Source: Neonectria sp. B-13
Lineage: Eukaryota > Ascomycota > Sordariomycetes > Hypocreales > Nectriaceae
Reading direction: 5' to 3'
NCBI GenBank assembly: GCA_002682825.1
Contig: NOKP01000003.1
Coordinates: forward strand, 434,001 to 498,000
DNA: 64,000 nucleotides
Shown: in pieces, positions 54,122-64,000 of the stretch
How the letters are laid out: the number at the start of each line of letters is the position of its first letter
Numbering within the stretch: position 1 is the stretch's first letter
Translations under genes and position numbers: made by a program
Notes under the pieces: generated by a model
Told to the model about the DNA's origin: nothing
Database searches by the model: none
What the model saw: only the letters and a program-made list of their open reading frames with translations

Positions 54122-55714
54122 TTATACTGCAATTCCTCTAGCACAAGGAGATCGGTTAGCCATGGGTCGGAAGATCTTTTCACTTGCATTCCACTTACTG
54201 AGTAGTTTACTGGCACACAGATGGCCGTCAAAATCCTCCCAATCCGTTCTGATTTTCCATATATCCTTAAGCGCTTGTCGAACAATGCGCACGTGGAGCG
54301 AGCCGAGGCAGACCTCAAGCTTATGGATTTTGTCGAGGACAAAATCCTTTTGATCATTGCTGAAAGCTTCACAGCCAATGGTAAAAAGAGGCATCGACAT
54401 TGCAACCCAAGTGTTGCATGGCTGGCCCTGGGTCATGTTGATGATCATTTCATTGATCTCCTCAACAGCGGCCCGAATGGGCTGCGACCCGGAGGGCATA
54501 TCGTATAGTCGTCTGTACACGTGGATCAATGTGGCCTGCTGAAATGCTTTATGGCAAAGCGAGAAGTCACGACCAGATTCAGGCGACAATGTTGATGAAA
54601 TTGAAACACCAGGTGGTGCCTTGGCATCTCGACTTATCATCCCCTTAACCTTTCCGAGAATAACGTCGGCTTCGTAATGTGTTGTCTGACCTTCAGAGCT
54701 GGGGACCTGATTGATTTGTTGAAGAACGTCGAGAACTTCTTCGCTGTAGCCCAAAAACCCATCAATCTTGGGACCAAGAGTTGGCGCCGGGTCAAATTTC
54801 CCAGAGGCAGCTATGCTCATAATCGTTGAATGCTCGGATACTGTTAGAGATGGGAGGTGGGGGAGGGTTTGAAGTGAGAGATATAGAAGGTAGAGGTGTC
54901 TCATGGCTGATTGTGCAGGACCTGGATTTGTGACAAATTGTTGGTAGGCTTGATCACTGCCGAGGATAGCCTTGACTCCTTGAAGATGTATGCGCCATGA
55001 AGATACTCCTTGCCGACCGGCAAAGACGTCTGCCAGACACCATATGATGCAAGTTGCCAGCAATATTTCGTCCATCTGTCCATGAGCGAGGGCCGTTCTC
55101 AGCAGGGACAGACCGGACGATTGGAGGTGCTCTGTCACCCGAAAGATATCCACACCATCGACCTCGGTCAGACCTCTAGACGAAAACCCCGCAGCCGATA
55201 ACGCGAGGCTTGCTGATAATAGAAGGGGTGAATTGAGCATCGCGGGGACCAAGCCCCTGCAAAGATCCTCATTGATCGAAGGATGACATGACAAGGAGGG
55301 CAGAATGTCCGTGGCAAAGTAATTGAGCAGTCTTCGGTATCTCTGCGGCATGGTTACGCCATTGGGTAGGCATTGGGGTATGAAAGTTGGCGGCTCGGGT
55401 GCTTCGGGGAGAGCTTTGGTGCCATATACGAAGCCACCGTTATCGGCATCTAGGAGTACGGATATCAGCTTGAATCGTGTACATCACCTGGGCCTTGAAA
55501 CTGTACCTATCCTTTCAGCCGAATCCCCTGCCGAATTTAGGCAAACGCCGAAACATGACTTTTTGAACTTGCGACCACCCCAAACAAGCTTCAGCGTGTA
55601 ATTGCAAGACCGATTGAAGCCGGAGCATTGGCCGCACGTTGGTTTCTTTTCATCACACTTCCTCCGTCTCTTTCGGCACTCCTCACACCCTTGCCGAGAT
55701 CTCCTTGCAGGCAT
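54122..55714 (-). CDS. Zn2Cys6 transcription factor, Fungal_trans_2 type
   Basis: Predicted nuclear regulator, 511 aa. Exons are complement(55507..55714) and complement(54122..55449). The ATG at 55714 gives MPARRSRQG followed by an exact C-x2-C-x6-C-x6-C-x2-C-x6-C cluster (CEECRKRRRKCDEKKPTCGQC, continued to SCNY). The donor at 55506 and acceptor at 55450 were chosen because they alone keep the frame open. The C-terminal part resembles the Fungal_trans_2 domain (LLNYFATDILPSL, CIIWCLADVFAG, WRIHLQGVKAIL). Two GTGGGG boxes lie upstream, so it may be a target as well as a regulator. Confidence 0.85.
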
Positions 55715-56705
55715 GGGAAGCACTTGGTCGTGTTTCGCAGGATGGTCTACAAAGCCTCCACAATCGTCAGACTGGCCACGGTGAAGCGGGTTCCAAGCAT
55801 GCTACTTACGCGTGAATAATCCAGTGTGGGGATCAGGCAAACGGGAGATGGTTTCTGGGGATGGAGCAATATTTTGGTCTACGGGCATTACGGCGTCTCT
55901 TTCGAACGCTGTTGCTACGGCTTGGTTATGCTGTATCTGACGATTGGGGTGGAGGCGCCTTTATACCTCAGGGGAGGAAGATAAGGAGCTGGATGAAAGA
56001 TAAGCAATGGCAGCCCCCACACAGGAGTGGCAACCACCAATAGGGAACTGATTGTCTAAGACTGTAAATAAATCAACTCAGAGGCCAAACTCCAAGTTCA
56101 ATGTGACAAACCAGGTTTAATTAAAATTGACAAGTCAAACATAGCTGGAGTGAAAGGGTTGGGCTGACGAGGTTGACGGATGACGCACATATTTCCATGG
56201 CTTGGAAAGGATCTACCCGGACTGATCAAGCTAATTCTATCCGCGAGGTATCCTAGAGCGTTTAGATACTAAGTCCATTTCTTATGCGTCCTCAATTCAC
56301 TACTTCTAGGCAGTACTTTTGGTGGAAGGGCATTTGTAGAATACCTACTAAGAGTGCGAGAGCTACCCTGGAGGAGAAGACAATTTCACACTTCTGTGTG
56401 ATTACGCCGCCTACTCTTGATTTTAATGGTGCAGACTACAGAGGGTAAGTGGAAATACAGGAATGAGGCTAGATATGGCGTTGTCATCTGCATAAAAGAT
56501 AGGCCGCCTAAGGCAAGTACAAAATTAGGAGCGATGAAATCTGACAAGTAATCATTCTAAGCCGACGGGAGTTACTCGAAGTTGCTTCTAACCAACCCAA
56601 CCTCAGAGGCTTGTTCCATGGAAGTGCTAAGTTGTCTATCGTCTTAATAATGACTTTATTTCAATCCGAAGAATATCTCATGAATGGAACCTATGAAAAG
56701 ACTGG
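55715..56705. promoter_or_regulatory. Zn2Cys6 gene promoter region; right edge of motif domain
   Basis: GTGGGG at 55826 and CCCCAC at 56015, both full TGTGGGG/CCCCACA, at about -110 and -300 from the ATG. These are the last copies; none is seen in the intergenic DNA to the right. The rest of the 990 bp holds no gene. Confidence 0.5.
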
Positions 56706-59700
56706 CTAAAGTTGGGAGAGAGAATCCGTTAGAAGGAGATTGCACGGATCGTGTTCTCTCAGAAACTTCACAATGCCGAGATGGCACTCCTTCTCAGCCA
56801 GCTCGATCGCCCTCGAAAATCCCAGGAAGGGGTCTGGCAATGCCCCCTCGCTGAAGAGGAACCTAACCATCTCCATTCTGCCATGCTCAGCTGCACCCTC
56901 CACCGCAGTTCGGCCTTCCTCCAGGGCCGGTAATGCATTGATGAGAGCTCCGTGTGCCAGCAGCAAGCGGGCGACCTCCATGTGCCCCTGAATCGCAGCG
57001 CCCTGCAGAGCCGTGACACCGCCAATCTTTGCTGGGGGGGCATTGACATCTGCGCCTTCGAGGAGAAGTAGATGGATCACTTCTAAGTTTGGCTTTTCGG
57101 AAGATGTAGCGGCCTGGAGTGCGGTACGGCCAAATGCTGCAATTGCAGGGGCGTTGATGTTTGCGCCATGTTCAAGGAGAAACTTGATGAGCAGAGGATT
57201 GGTATGTTTGGGAATTGAAGCCGCTTGAAGTGCAGTGCAGCATATATCCCCATCATCTTTATGTCTATGAAAGATATACCAGTTCAATGAATCTCCCTGT
57301 CCTGGCTCTTTTGGGAAGATCACGGTCGGATGTATCTGAGAACCAAGTTGATGAGATTCTTGGTCTTCAGAGGCATTGACATATGCGCCGTGGGCAATGA
57401 GAATTTGAAGAGAATCCATATCGCCCAAGAATGCCGCGGCCTGTAGTGGCGTCAGTCCCTTCAGTTTATCCTCAGTCCGGGCTCCAGCACGGAGTGCCAG
57501 TTTAAGACACTCGTGTTGCTTGGCATCGACCAAGTTGTGGAGTATCCTACTCGCTGTGCCGTTCGTGCGGTTGACTGGCGCTCCAAGAGCGAGGAGCTTT
57601 TTGAAAGTGCGGTTGTAGTCCTCGGCGGAAGGTATTTCGTTGTCGCTGAGACCTTGGTTTTCCTGGGGCATCATGGCTTCCAAGATGGTAGCTCCATCTG
57701 CCTGGCCAATCCCTGCCATCACATTGGCTCCGGCATCGATCAAATAATACGCGAGCTTGTGATGCCCGCCGTCGAGAGCAGCATAGAGAGCTGATGCTCC
57801 ATTCTCGCTGTCGCTCGGCGCCAAATTCACATCTGCCCCTCGACTGAGAAGATAGTGTACGAGCGCAACGTGGCCACGCCTTGATGCTATTTGTAGTGCG
57901 CTCTCTCCCCCAAGTCCATAATCATTGATCGCAGTACCCGTGTCCAGAAGCTCACCACAACCGGATATGTGTCCCGTCCCTGCCCAACAGACAAGTAGAG
58001 TTGGGCGAACCCAGGCCGCATTACCTTCTGATTGAAGTAAGACCGAAAGGATACGGAGTCCTGTAATATGATCGTCCGAGAAATAGTCCAGTATCCCCTC
58101 GCAAAGTTCCTGAGCAGTTTCTTCGTCCACCTCCGCACCGGCTTTGACAAGAAGATAGAGTAGGTCGGGGACTTTACCGAAATTCTCGTAATCATGTAAT
58201 AGCAAGTGAATCGGTGATATAAAGTAGGATTCTGTCGTGGAATCCTCAAGAAGTCGAGCAAGTCGGGCATTAGGGTCTACCCCTCGACGTAGGAGCGTCC
58301 CCACGGCATTCACCTTTCCAGCTTCGATAGCTCCAAACAACGCTCGCTCCATGATTTCTGTATGCACGATGCCGTGCTTGAGAAGCAGAGAAGAGACCTC
58401 TTGATTGCCCATTTCTGCGGCATCAATCAGTTCAAAGACATCCGGTTCATTGATCAGCGGTACTCTTTCTCGAAGCATCGAATAGATTGCTCGATCTGTA
58501 TTCCATGCTCGCTGAAATATATTGGCATTGCCCACGCCTTCGTCGCCATTGAAACGCGCCCCTTTCTCCAACAGGAGTTCGACAATATGAAAATGGTTAG
58601 ACTCCACTGCTTCAAAAAGAGCTGTTTTATCATTGAGGTAACAGTGCTCAATGCTACAGCGCTTGTTGATGTCTGCTCCTGCACCGATGAGGTAGTTTAT
58701 CATGGGTTCACTACCCATGCGAGCAGCAAAGGCTACCGGGGTGGTGTGGCTGTGTTGAGAGCTGTGTAGAAAGAGCTGGTTGATGTCTACACCATGCGAC
58801 ACCAGGAGTCTAGTTAGTTCTAGACAGTCCGCTTCGATAGACAAAAAGAGGAGTCTTGTCCCCAATGGTCCTTGCAAGTAATGACGATTACTTGACACTA
58901 AGCTTAAGAACTCGCTGGAACGAACAATTTCCGTAGAATCCCAATGAAATAACCCGGAGGTGCAGATTGCTTTCAACAATGCTGACCTGAATGCAAGGGC
59001 GTCAGTTGGTGCCGTTTCTAACAGCCTCGACAACTGAGTCATCAACCCGTTCTGGATGACCCAGGTCAAGAAACTTATGATTTCATGATCATCATAATGA
59101 TTGTTGGAGATAATGAATGCGACGACTGGAAGCAGCTTGTCGTGCAAGTGAACACTGGCAGCTGAAATAGCAGCATCACATACACCAGCATCGCCTGGCA
59201 GACCCTTTTGCATTGTAGTTCGCGTCTGGGATTGGATCAAGTCGTCCACTAGTTCGGCCATCGTTTCCAGTGTTGCTAGTCTTGAGTTCGCATCGACAAG
59301 TTTAGACAAAACCCATCCATTTTGACGCTCACGTATGCCATGTGGAAGGCCAAATAGACCCATAGGATAATATTCTTGAAGCCTTTGAGCTTCGGAATAG
59401 TTGTCAAGGACAGTCCTAAGAGAGTTGTTTCCTTGGGTTAATGAACCCAACGAAGTCATTGAAGGTATCTCTGTACCAGCCTTAGCGATTGGAGAATGGG
59501 TGGCTTGTAGGAGTTTACATACCTGGCAAGTCCCAGAATGACTGAAATGGCCGCTTCGGCCCGTTCCGAGACCATGATTCGAGATCAAGAAATTGGGAGA
59601 ATGAGTTTTGCCTATTTTCTCCGGCTATTGTCGAGCCCAGGCCTAGCTGAGGAAAGTGAAACAGGAGAGGGAGTTTTAGAATGCTTTCCATGGAAAGGTT

Positions 59701-60380
59701 TACATCCATTTGGGTACTGAAATCCATCTCAATGTCACCTAAGTCGGTCACCTGGCCGGACGAAACCATTTCACGGCTTGAGTCCGTGCGAACAACATCG
59801 TCGCTTGTTTGTTGGACCTCTACAGACCCTACAGATGCTTGCGAAGGGTTTGGATGACGAATCAAGGCGGATGCCGCACTGGATATAACCGGAGTACGAA
59901 TCTCAATCCGATGTAGACCGACTGTATCGATGCCTAGGTCTAGTATGTGTTAGCACATTGTTGCGAGCAAAGGAGTCAATCAGAGACAAACCTATTTCTG
60001 TCTCATTCGTGATCTCTCCCTGTGGACTCTTGGAGTATCGCCGGACGGCTCTGGTCGTGCTGTCGAGCTTGAGGCGTCTGCCGCTAAGATATACAACCGA
60101 GGCTACCCCCTGTGCTTCTCGTCCTCGAATATGGGGTATCACTGCTCTCCATTCATTGGCGCGTAGGTTCTTCAAGCCGCCGAACTTGAACTTGAACTGC
60201 CTCTCACTACATGTACGTCGTGTAAGCATCAAAGAAGCCATGGTTTGCGGGAGTGACAACGTACGTGACCACGACGTAGTGAGTGTCCTTGAGGAGTTGG
60301 ACAGTCTCTTTGACGGTTTTTTCTTGATCCAGATACCAGCGGTTTATGTCCTGCTCGTACAGTTTCCAATTGATGGACAT
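56706..60380 (-). CDS. Clr5-domain ankyrin-repeat protein
   Basis: 1157 aa. Exons are complement(60265..60380, 59992..60206, 59523..59939, 56706..59431), all in phase. The N-terminus is a Clr5 domain (ISNW-like SINWKLYEQDINRWYLDQ, then KDTHYVVV, then spliced ERQFKFKFGGLKN). A disordered linker and an alpha-helical region precede about 15-18 ankyrin repeats from residue about 440 to the end (for example LLSRGADVNLAPSDSENGASAL, LHLLLLEGADVNAPP-like VIHLLLLEGADVNAPP, LLAHGALINALP). Clr5-ankyrin proteins are a large fungal family of unknown or regulatory role. It lies outside the GTGGGG domain and probably outside the cluster. Confidence 0.85.
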
Positions 60381-60889
60381 TGTGGGATTGCGGAAGTGAG
60401 CCGTGAGGTTACGACTGGGACAGAGGTGATGTTCAGACCGTGTAAGAGGGAAATGCTGTCACGCACGAGAGCAAGTTTCAATCTTCAAGTGCTGGGAAGG
60501 GTGAGATGAATTGGTCAGTGCCTGGGCAAGGCCATGACTTTATACGTGTGCCTAATGGGGGTACCGTTTGGTGCTTGGTGGCTATTTTTTGGCGCTTTTT
60601 ATGGTCGGCTATTGGATGCCTTCTTTCTTGTCCTTCTGTCACTTTCATGCACGGGACTTTTGGTCCATCGCTCCACCCCTCGCATCGTTATACCTAATGA
60701 GATGTCGAGGGACAGCGAGGCGTCTTTTGCGCCTGGCGGACCATTGGGCTTTTTGGTTGGGCTTTTGGTAACGCGTGGGACCTAGCCTTTTGGCAGCCTG
60801 ATTCATCTAGGGATAAGGATGCATTAGTGGATAGGATATAACTTCATGAAATATTAGCTATTGTATTAGAACTTGATGGTCTACCTATC
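60381..60889. other. intergenic, upstream of Clr5-ankyrin gene
   Basis: About 500 bp holding the promoter of the ankyrin gene. No other feature is supportable. Confidence 0.35.
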
Positions 60890-61340
60890 CTGCACGCCTG
60901 CCCTCGACGAAGGTTTCTCCCGTGACATATATGTCCCTGTCTCCCCCGCGAGGCTGATGCGAGGGCAGATTAAAGGCTCGTTCGGGGTTTTCCATGACCT
61001 GCACTATCGTCATCTCCTCAGTGGACTTTGCATCCGCGGCGCCCATCTCCTAGGCCAGATATTCCTCGCTCTCATGCATTTGCTGCAAGCGAGCAGGCCG
61101 AATATGTGAAGGCCCCAGTGGTTCGAGATCTGACTTGGGCACTGCTCTCCTCTTGGGTGCTGCGAAGAATGATGCCGAGCCATTGGTGGGCGAGGCCGTC
61201 GAATACGGGACGGATCATGGGGGTCGATGCCACCATGACGGCGATTCCACCCTGAAAGTGTTTCCCCCTCTTCGGGATTACAATAGAACTTTTTCGCTGA
61301 TGAAGCGGATTCAAGCCAAGAAAACTCTCTCATAGTTTCA
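60890..61340 (-). pseudogene. decayed C-terminus of a rhodopsin-like fungal membrane protein
   Basis: Reading the minus strand gives GGIAVMVASTPMIRPVF (a last-helix-like segment), then after a frame change EEYLA-stop-EMGAADAKSTEE, MENPERAFNLP and DIYVTGETFVE before a stop. This resembles the C-terminal helix and conserved tail of the large fungal rhodopsin-like/PTH11-related membrane family. An internal TAG and a frameshift break it. No N-terminal part is visible, so it is a fragment. Family assignment is tentative. Confidence 0.4.
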
Positions 61341-61453
61341 GGGAATATTCGGACAGTCAGGGTAGGCTTCTCTGCTAAAGGAATGTCGATTGCTCTTGGT
61401 TATGGCCCAAAGGAACCTGCTTGGTGTTAGGATATTTAGCTATACAGTGCGTG

Positions 61454-63076
61454 CTATCCAATTTTTAAGATCGACTTACATCTCGTCAGCACCGCTCGGC
61501 AGCTTGTTGGCAAGAGAGTCCCACGTCTCAGAAGAGAGATTCCCTCCAGGAGCCTCGCATCATCAATATTTCGGAAGATGAATTGAACCATATCATCATA
61601 GGTATTTTCACTCATAATAGCAATTCCTCTGGCTTTAGGGAAAGCAGAATGAACCTCATTGTCATCCCTGCTAGTCAAAAAGACTTTGACAACGTTTACG
61701 CCCTCTGACATGATCCGGGCCAAGGACTCCAATAGGGCATAGCGGTAACCTTCTTCGATCTAATCAACAGCATCAAGCACAATAGTGATGGGATCCTCGT
61801 TAGCGATCTCGACTATTAGGTCCACACATTCGTTTATCCTTGGCCTTAGTAGATCTAGTCCCCGAAATCGATCTAACTTCGATCGATATTCGAATTCTGA
61901 GTACAGAGAGTCACGGACACCGCCCGGAGTATCAGTAGTAGCAAGTTGACAGAGCACACTTCAAATAATGCCATCTATAGAAAATCAGTCTAGTTCTAAG
62001 TTGGTTCTAAGGCAGTAAAAGTAGGCAAAGAGGGTTGAACCACTCTGTAAGGCAGCAGTAGCCAGCAGTAAGTCCACCACTACCAAGCAAAGATATGTCT
62101 TGCCTAAGCCCATGATTCCATGAAGCCAAAAGGTGGACAAGGAGCTAGTTTGACATTAGTCCCAGTAAGTCTCGTGCTTGAGCAGCCATTGGCCAAAATT
62201 TGGTATCCTTGACCAAGAGATCATTTCGTGATAGATGGGAAAAGGTAATATTGACAACTATGATACCATCTTGATGAGGTTTTCTTCATCAAGGAGTCGG
62301 GTATTATGGTTGGACTGATCTCGAAGCCGGAGAACTGCCATCTCTAGAGAGCGCAGAACTCGGTGTCCTAGAGTTTAGCCAGCTTTAGGACTTCATCCTC
62401 TTGGACCAGTATCTTCTGAATGGAGTTCTCATCGCCAATCCTAAAGATACCCTTTACGCGCCAGACTCATCATCTTAGCTCCAGAATCATGCCATATTGA
62501 CATATTGACATACCAGGTATTGACTTCAAAAAGAAATCTATAGTCTACACCAAGTACGTCAGAACCTCCGTATAGAGCGCAGCAAGGGTGTTTTCTAGCG
62601 CCAGCCAGTTGCACAGAATAATTTCAGGAAAGATGCAAAAGCTCAAACTCATTGTAGCAAGCAATGGCCCAAGAAACAACCTCAAGATCTTAAACCATAG
62701 CACCGAATTGTTGAACATCGTTGACCGTGATCTGTAGTAGGAACCTCACCGCTGCCCAAGGCAGCAAAGCGTTACTGGCGTCGAATTGTACAGCCACATC
62801 GCCGATTGCTTTGAAACAGTTGATCCATTTGGCGATCTTCTCGAGAAGATCATGAAGCACAGCCTCCTCGCCATTCGGTCATTTGAACTTCCAGTGTTTG
62901 CAGAGACTGGTGGCCCTCTTGTCCTCAGCCACCATCAAGACCGCCGCCAATATGTCACGCTTGTGTGTCGTAGCCTGATTCAGACTGGACTTCAAGTCGT
63001 CGCCAAGAGAGTCGAAAGCCTTGTTCCAGAGGCCCTGAACGTGTGCTTGGCCTGGGAGCGAGATGGATGGCACCAT
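61454..63076 (-). pseudogene. NACHT (NLR/STAND-type) NTPase pseudogene
   Basis: A recognisable NACHT protein read on the minus strand through several stops and frame breaks. The N-terminal domain (63076 down to about 62560) reads LWNKAFDSLGDDLKSSL, TTHKRDILAAVL, KIAKWINCFKAIGDVAVQFD and LPWAAVRFLLQITVNDVQQFG, then stops. Walker A in FWLHGIMGLGKTYL lies at about 62096-62119. Walker B ITIVLDAVD at about 61765-61790 is followed by TAG where the family has DE. The sensor-type VVKVFLTSRDDNEV lies near 61680. No C-terminal repeats follow. In fungi such proteins are linked to heterokaryon incompatibility and innate immunity. This copy should be non-functional. Confidence 0.75.
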
Positions 63077-63100
63077 GACTTCTGAAGGGTCAAATTAAAG

Positions 63101-64000
63101 TATGTGGAAAATGTGATTTGGATTTCGCCGGAAACAGTTTCAGCGTAGCAAGGTGTTGGAGCGAGGGGTGGCACGATTTTGTTATACTTGTCCCTTATTC
63201 CTCGAAAGAGAAATGGTAGAAATTTCGCACAGGAACCCAGGAACTCTGTTGATTTTGGGATCAATTATGTTGTTCTGCTGCATATCAGCAGCAGACGTGG
63301 CTGTGAACTAGGGTTTCATGTTGCTCAACCAGGTGGCTATCTATTCCGTATCCGTGCGACAGGCGTCCTAAGGTGCACTTTCTGCACTGCATACCGCCCT
63401 CAAGGCAACCAGGCTGAGTCCAGTTGCCTCGTAAACCACGTCAACAACGAGGCTGTGCATGCGAGGTTACGCAAGTACGGCTGTACGGAATCGCCCTCCG
63501 CAGAGCCTGGCCAACCCTTGAAGTCTCCGAAGCGTCGCAATGCCAGACCCTCAAGGGATAAGAAGTGTTACAAGTTGTGCATATCCAAAAGCCAGATCAA
63601 TGTAGATAAATTACATAACAAAGGAAGATGAACTTAGGGTATGCTTAGTAGAAATGTGTATTTCGACGATGCTTGTATAGTACTCTCAGCTCACGGGAGT
63701 GTTAACTTCAACTGCGACAAGTTCAGGTCAATCACCAGTTCAATCAGACGACTTTCCAAGCCCGTTGAGCTACCGCACGGCCTTACTACTGTTGTAAAAA
63801 CTACGAATGACTTGCATCGCCAGTTTGAGGTATGCACGATGACTTATGAAGGGAGAAGTGAGCCATACAGGTAAACAAACCAAAAAAACGAACGCAGTTG
63901 CATTCGGGAAAAGGCACGATTCCACTTGCTGTCGTCACTATGCGACTAGCAAAGCATCGCTTCACTTAGAAGATATCCTAGTAACAGGCGCATAGATAAC
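63101..64000. other. right edge, no recognised gene
   Basis: 900 bp. Open frames at 63179-63631 (150 codons) and 63641-63874 (77 codons) show no domain, no clear start context and no introns I can support. Probably non-coding or relic. Confidence 0.4.

Noticed and set aside
15801..56020. The GTGGGG boxes as pure CreA sites
   Set aside because: Not excluded, but CreA alone (SYGGRG) would not explain the bias to one variant, TGTGGGG, or its restriction to this block.
63179..63631. 150-codon frame near the right edge
   Set aside because: Basic, low-information sequence with no recognisable domain; kept only as an unassigned stretch.
1..64000. tRNA, rRNA, CRISPR array or intact transposase
   Set aside because: I looked for cloverleaf-like segments, spaced direct repeats and transposase motifs and found none I could support.

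Overview
The window reads as nuclear DNA of a filamentous ascomycete (Pezizomycotina). Genes are broken by short 45-75 nt GT-AG introns, and the families are typical of moulds: Zn2Cys6 and C2H2 regulators with fungal-specific domains, Clr5-ankyrin, patatin and NACHT proteins. An AT-rich island and C-to-T/G-to-A decayed repeats look like past RIP. I cannot name the species. All gene models were built by eye from six-frame translation plus splice and phase checks; exon ends are predictions.

Left flank (1-14.4 kb): the 5' part of a Utp30/Cic1-like ribosome-biogenesis gene, an AflR-like Zn2Cys6 regulator, an MFS drug transporter, a decayed piece of a second MFS gene, an SMP-C2 lipid-transfer protein, a 1.8 kb repeat-scarred gap, and a large multidomain protein combining a P-loop GTPase, a RING finger and a patatin phospholipase.

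Core (14.7-55.7 kb): a dense array of about 22 genes that looks like one very large aromatic-compound gene cluster. It has ring-oxidising enzymes (PHBH-type FAD monooxygenase, two P450s, BBE-type oxidase), a homogentisate-dioxygenase-like ring-cleavage enzyme, and funnel enzymes (maleylacetate reductase, carboxymuconolactone-decarboxylase-like protein, enol-lactonase-like hydrolase, SDR, two 3-hydroxyisobutyrate-dehydrogenase-like reductases). It also has hydrolases (two type-B carboxylesterases, two metallo-beta-lactamase-fold enzymes), transport (MFS, APC permease, MATE), a secreted agmatinase and two regulators (Adr1/CreA-like C2H2; Zn2Cys6). Many classes occur as pairs.

Nearly every promoter in the core carries one to six copies of GTGGGG (mostly TGTGGGG). 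Outside the core the hexamer is almost absent from intergenic DNA. The predicted contacts of the two zinc fingers in the cluster's C2H2 protein fit this site, so a pathway-specific regulon is the leading hypothesis; carbon catabolite repression through CreA is the alternative.

Right flank (56.7-64 kb): a Clr5-ankyrin protein, then decayed remnants of a rhodopsin-like membrane protein and of a NACHT (NLR-type) protein, and a last kilobase with nothing recognisable.
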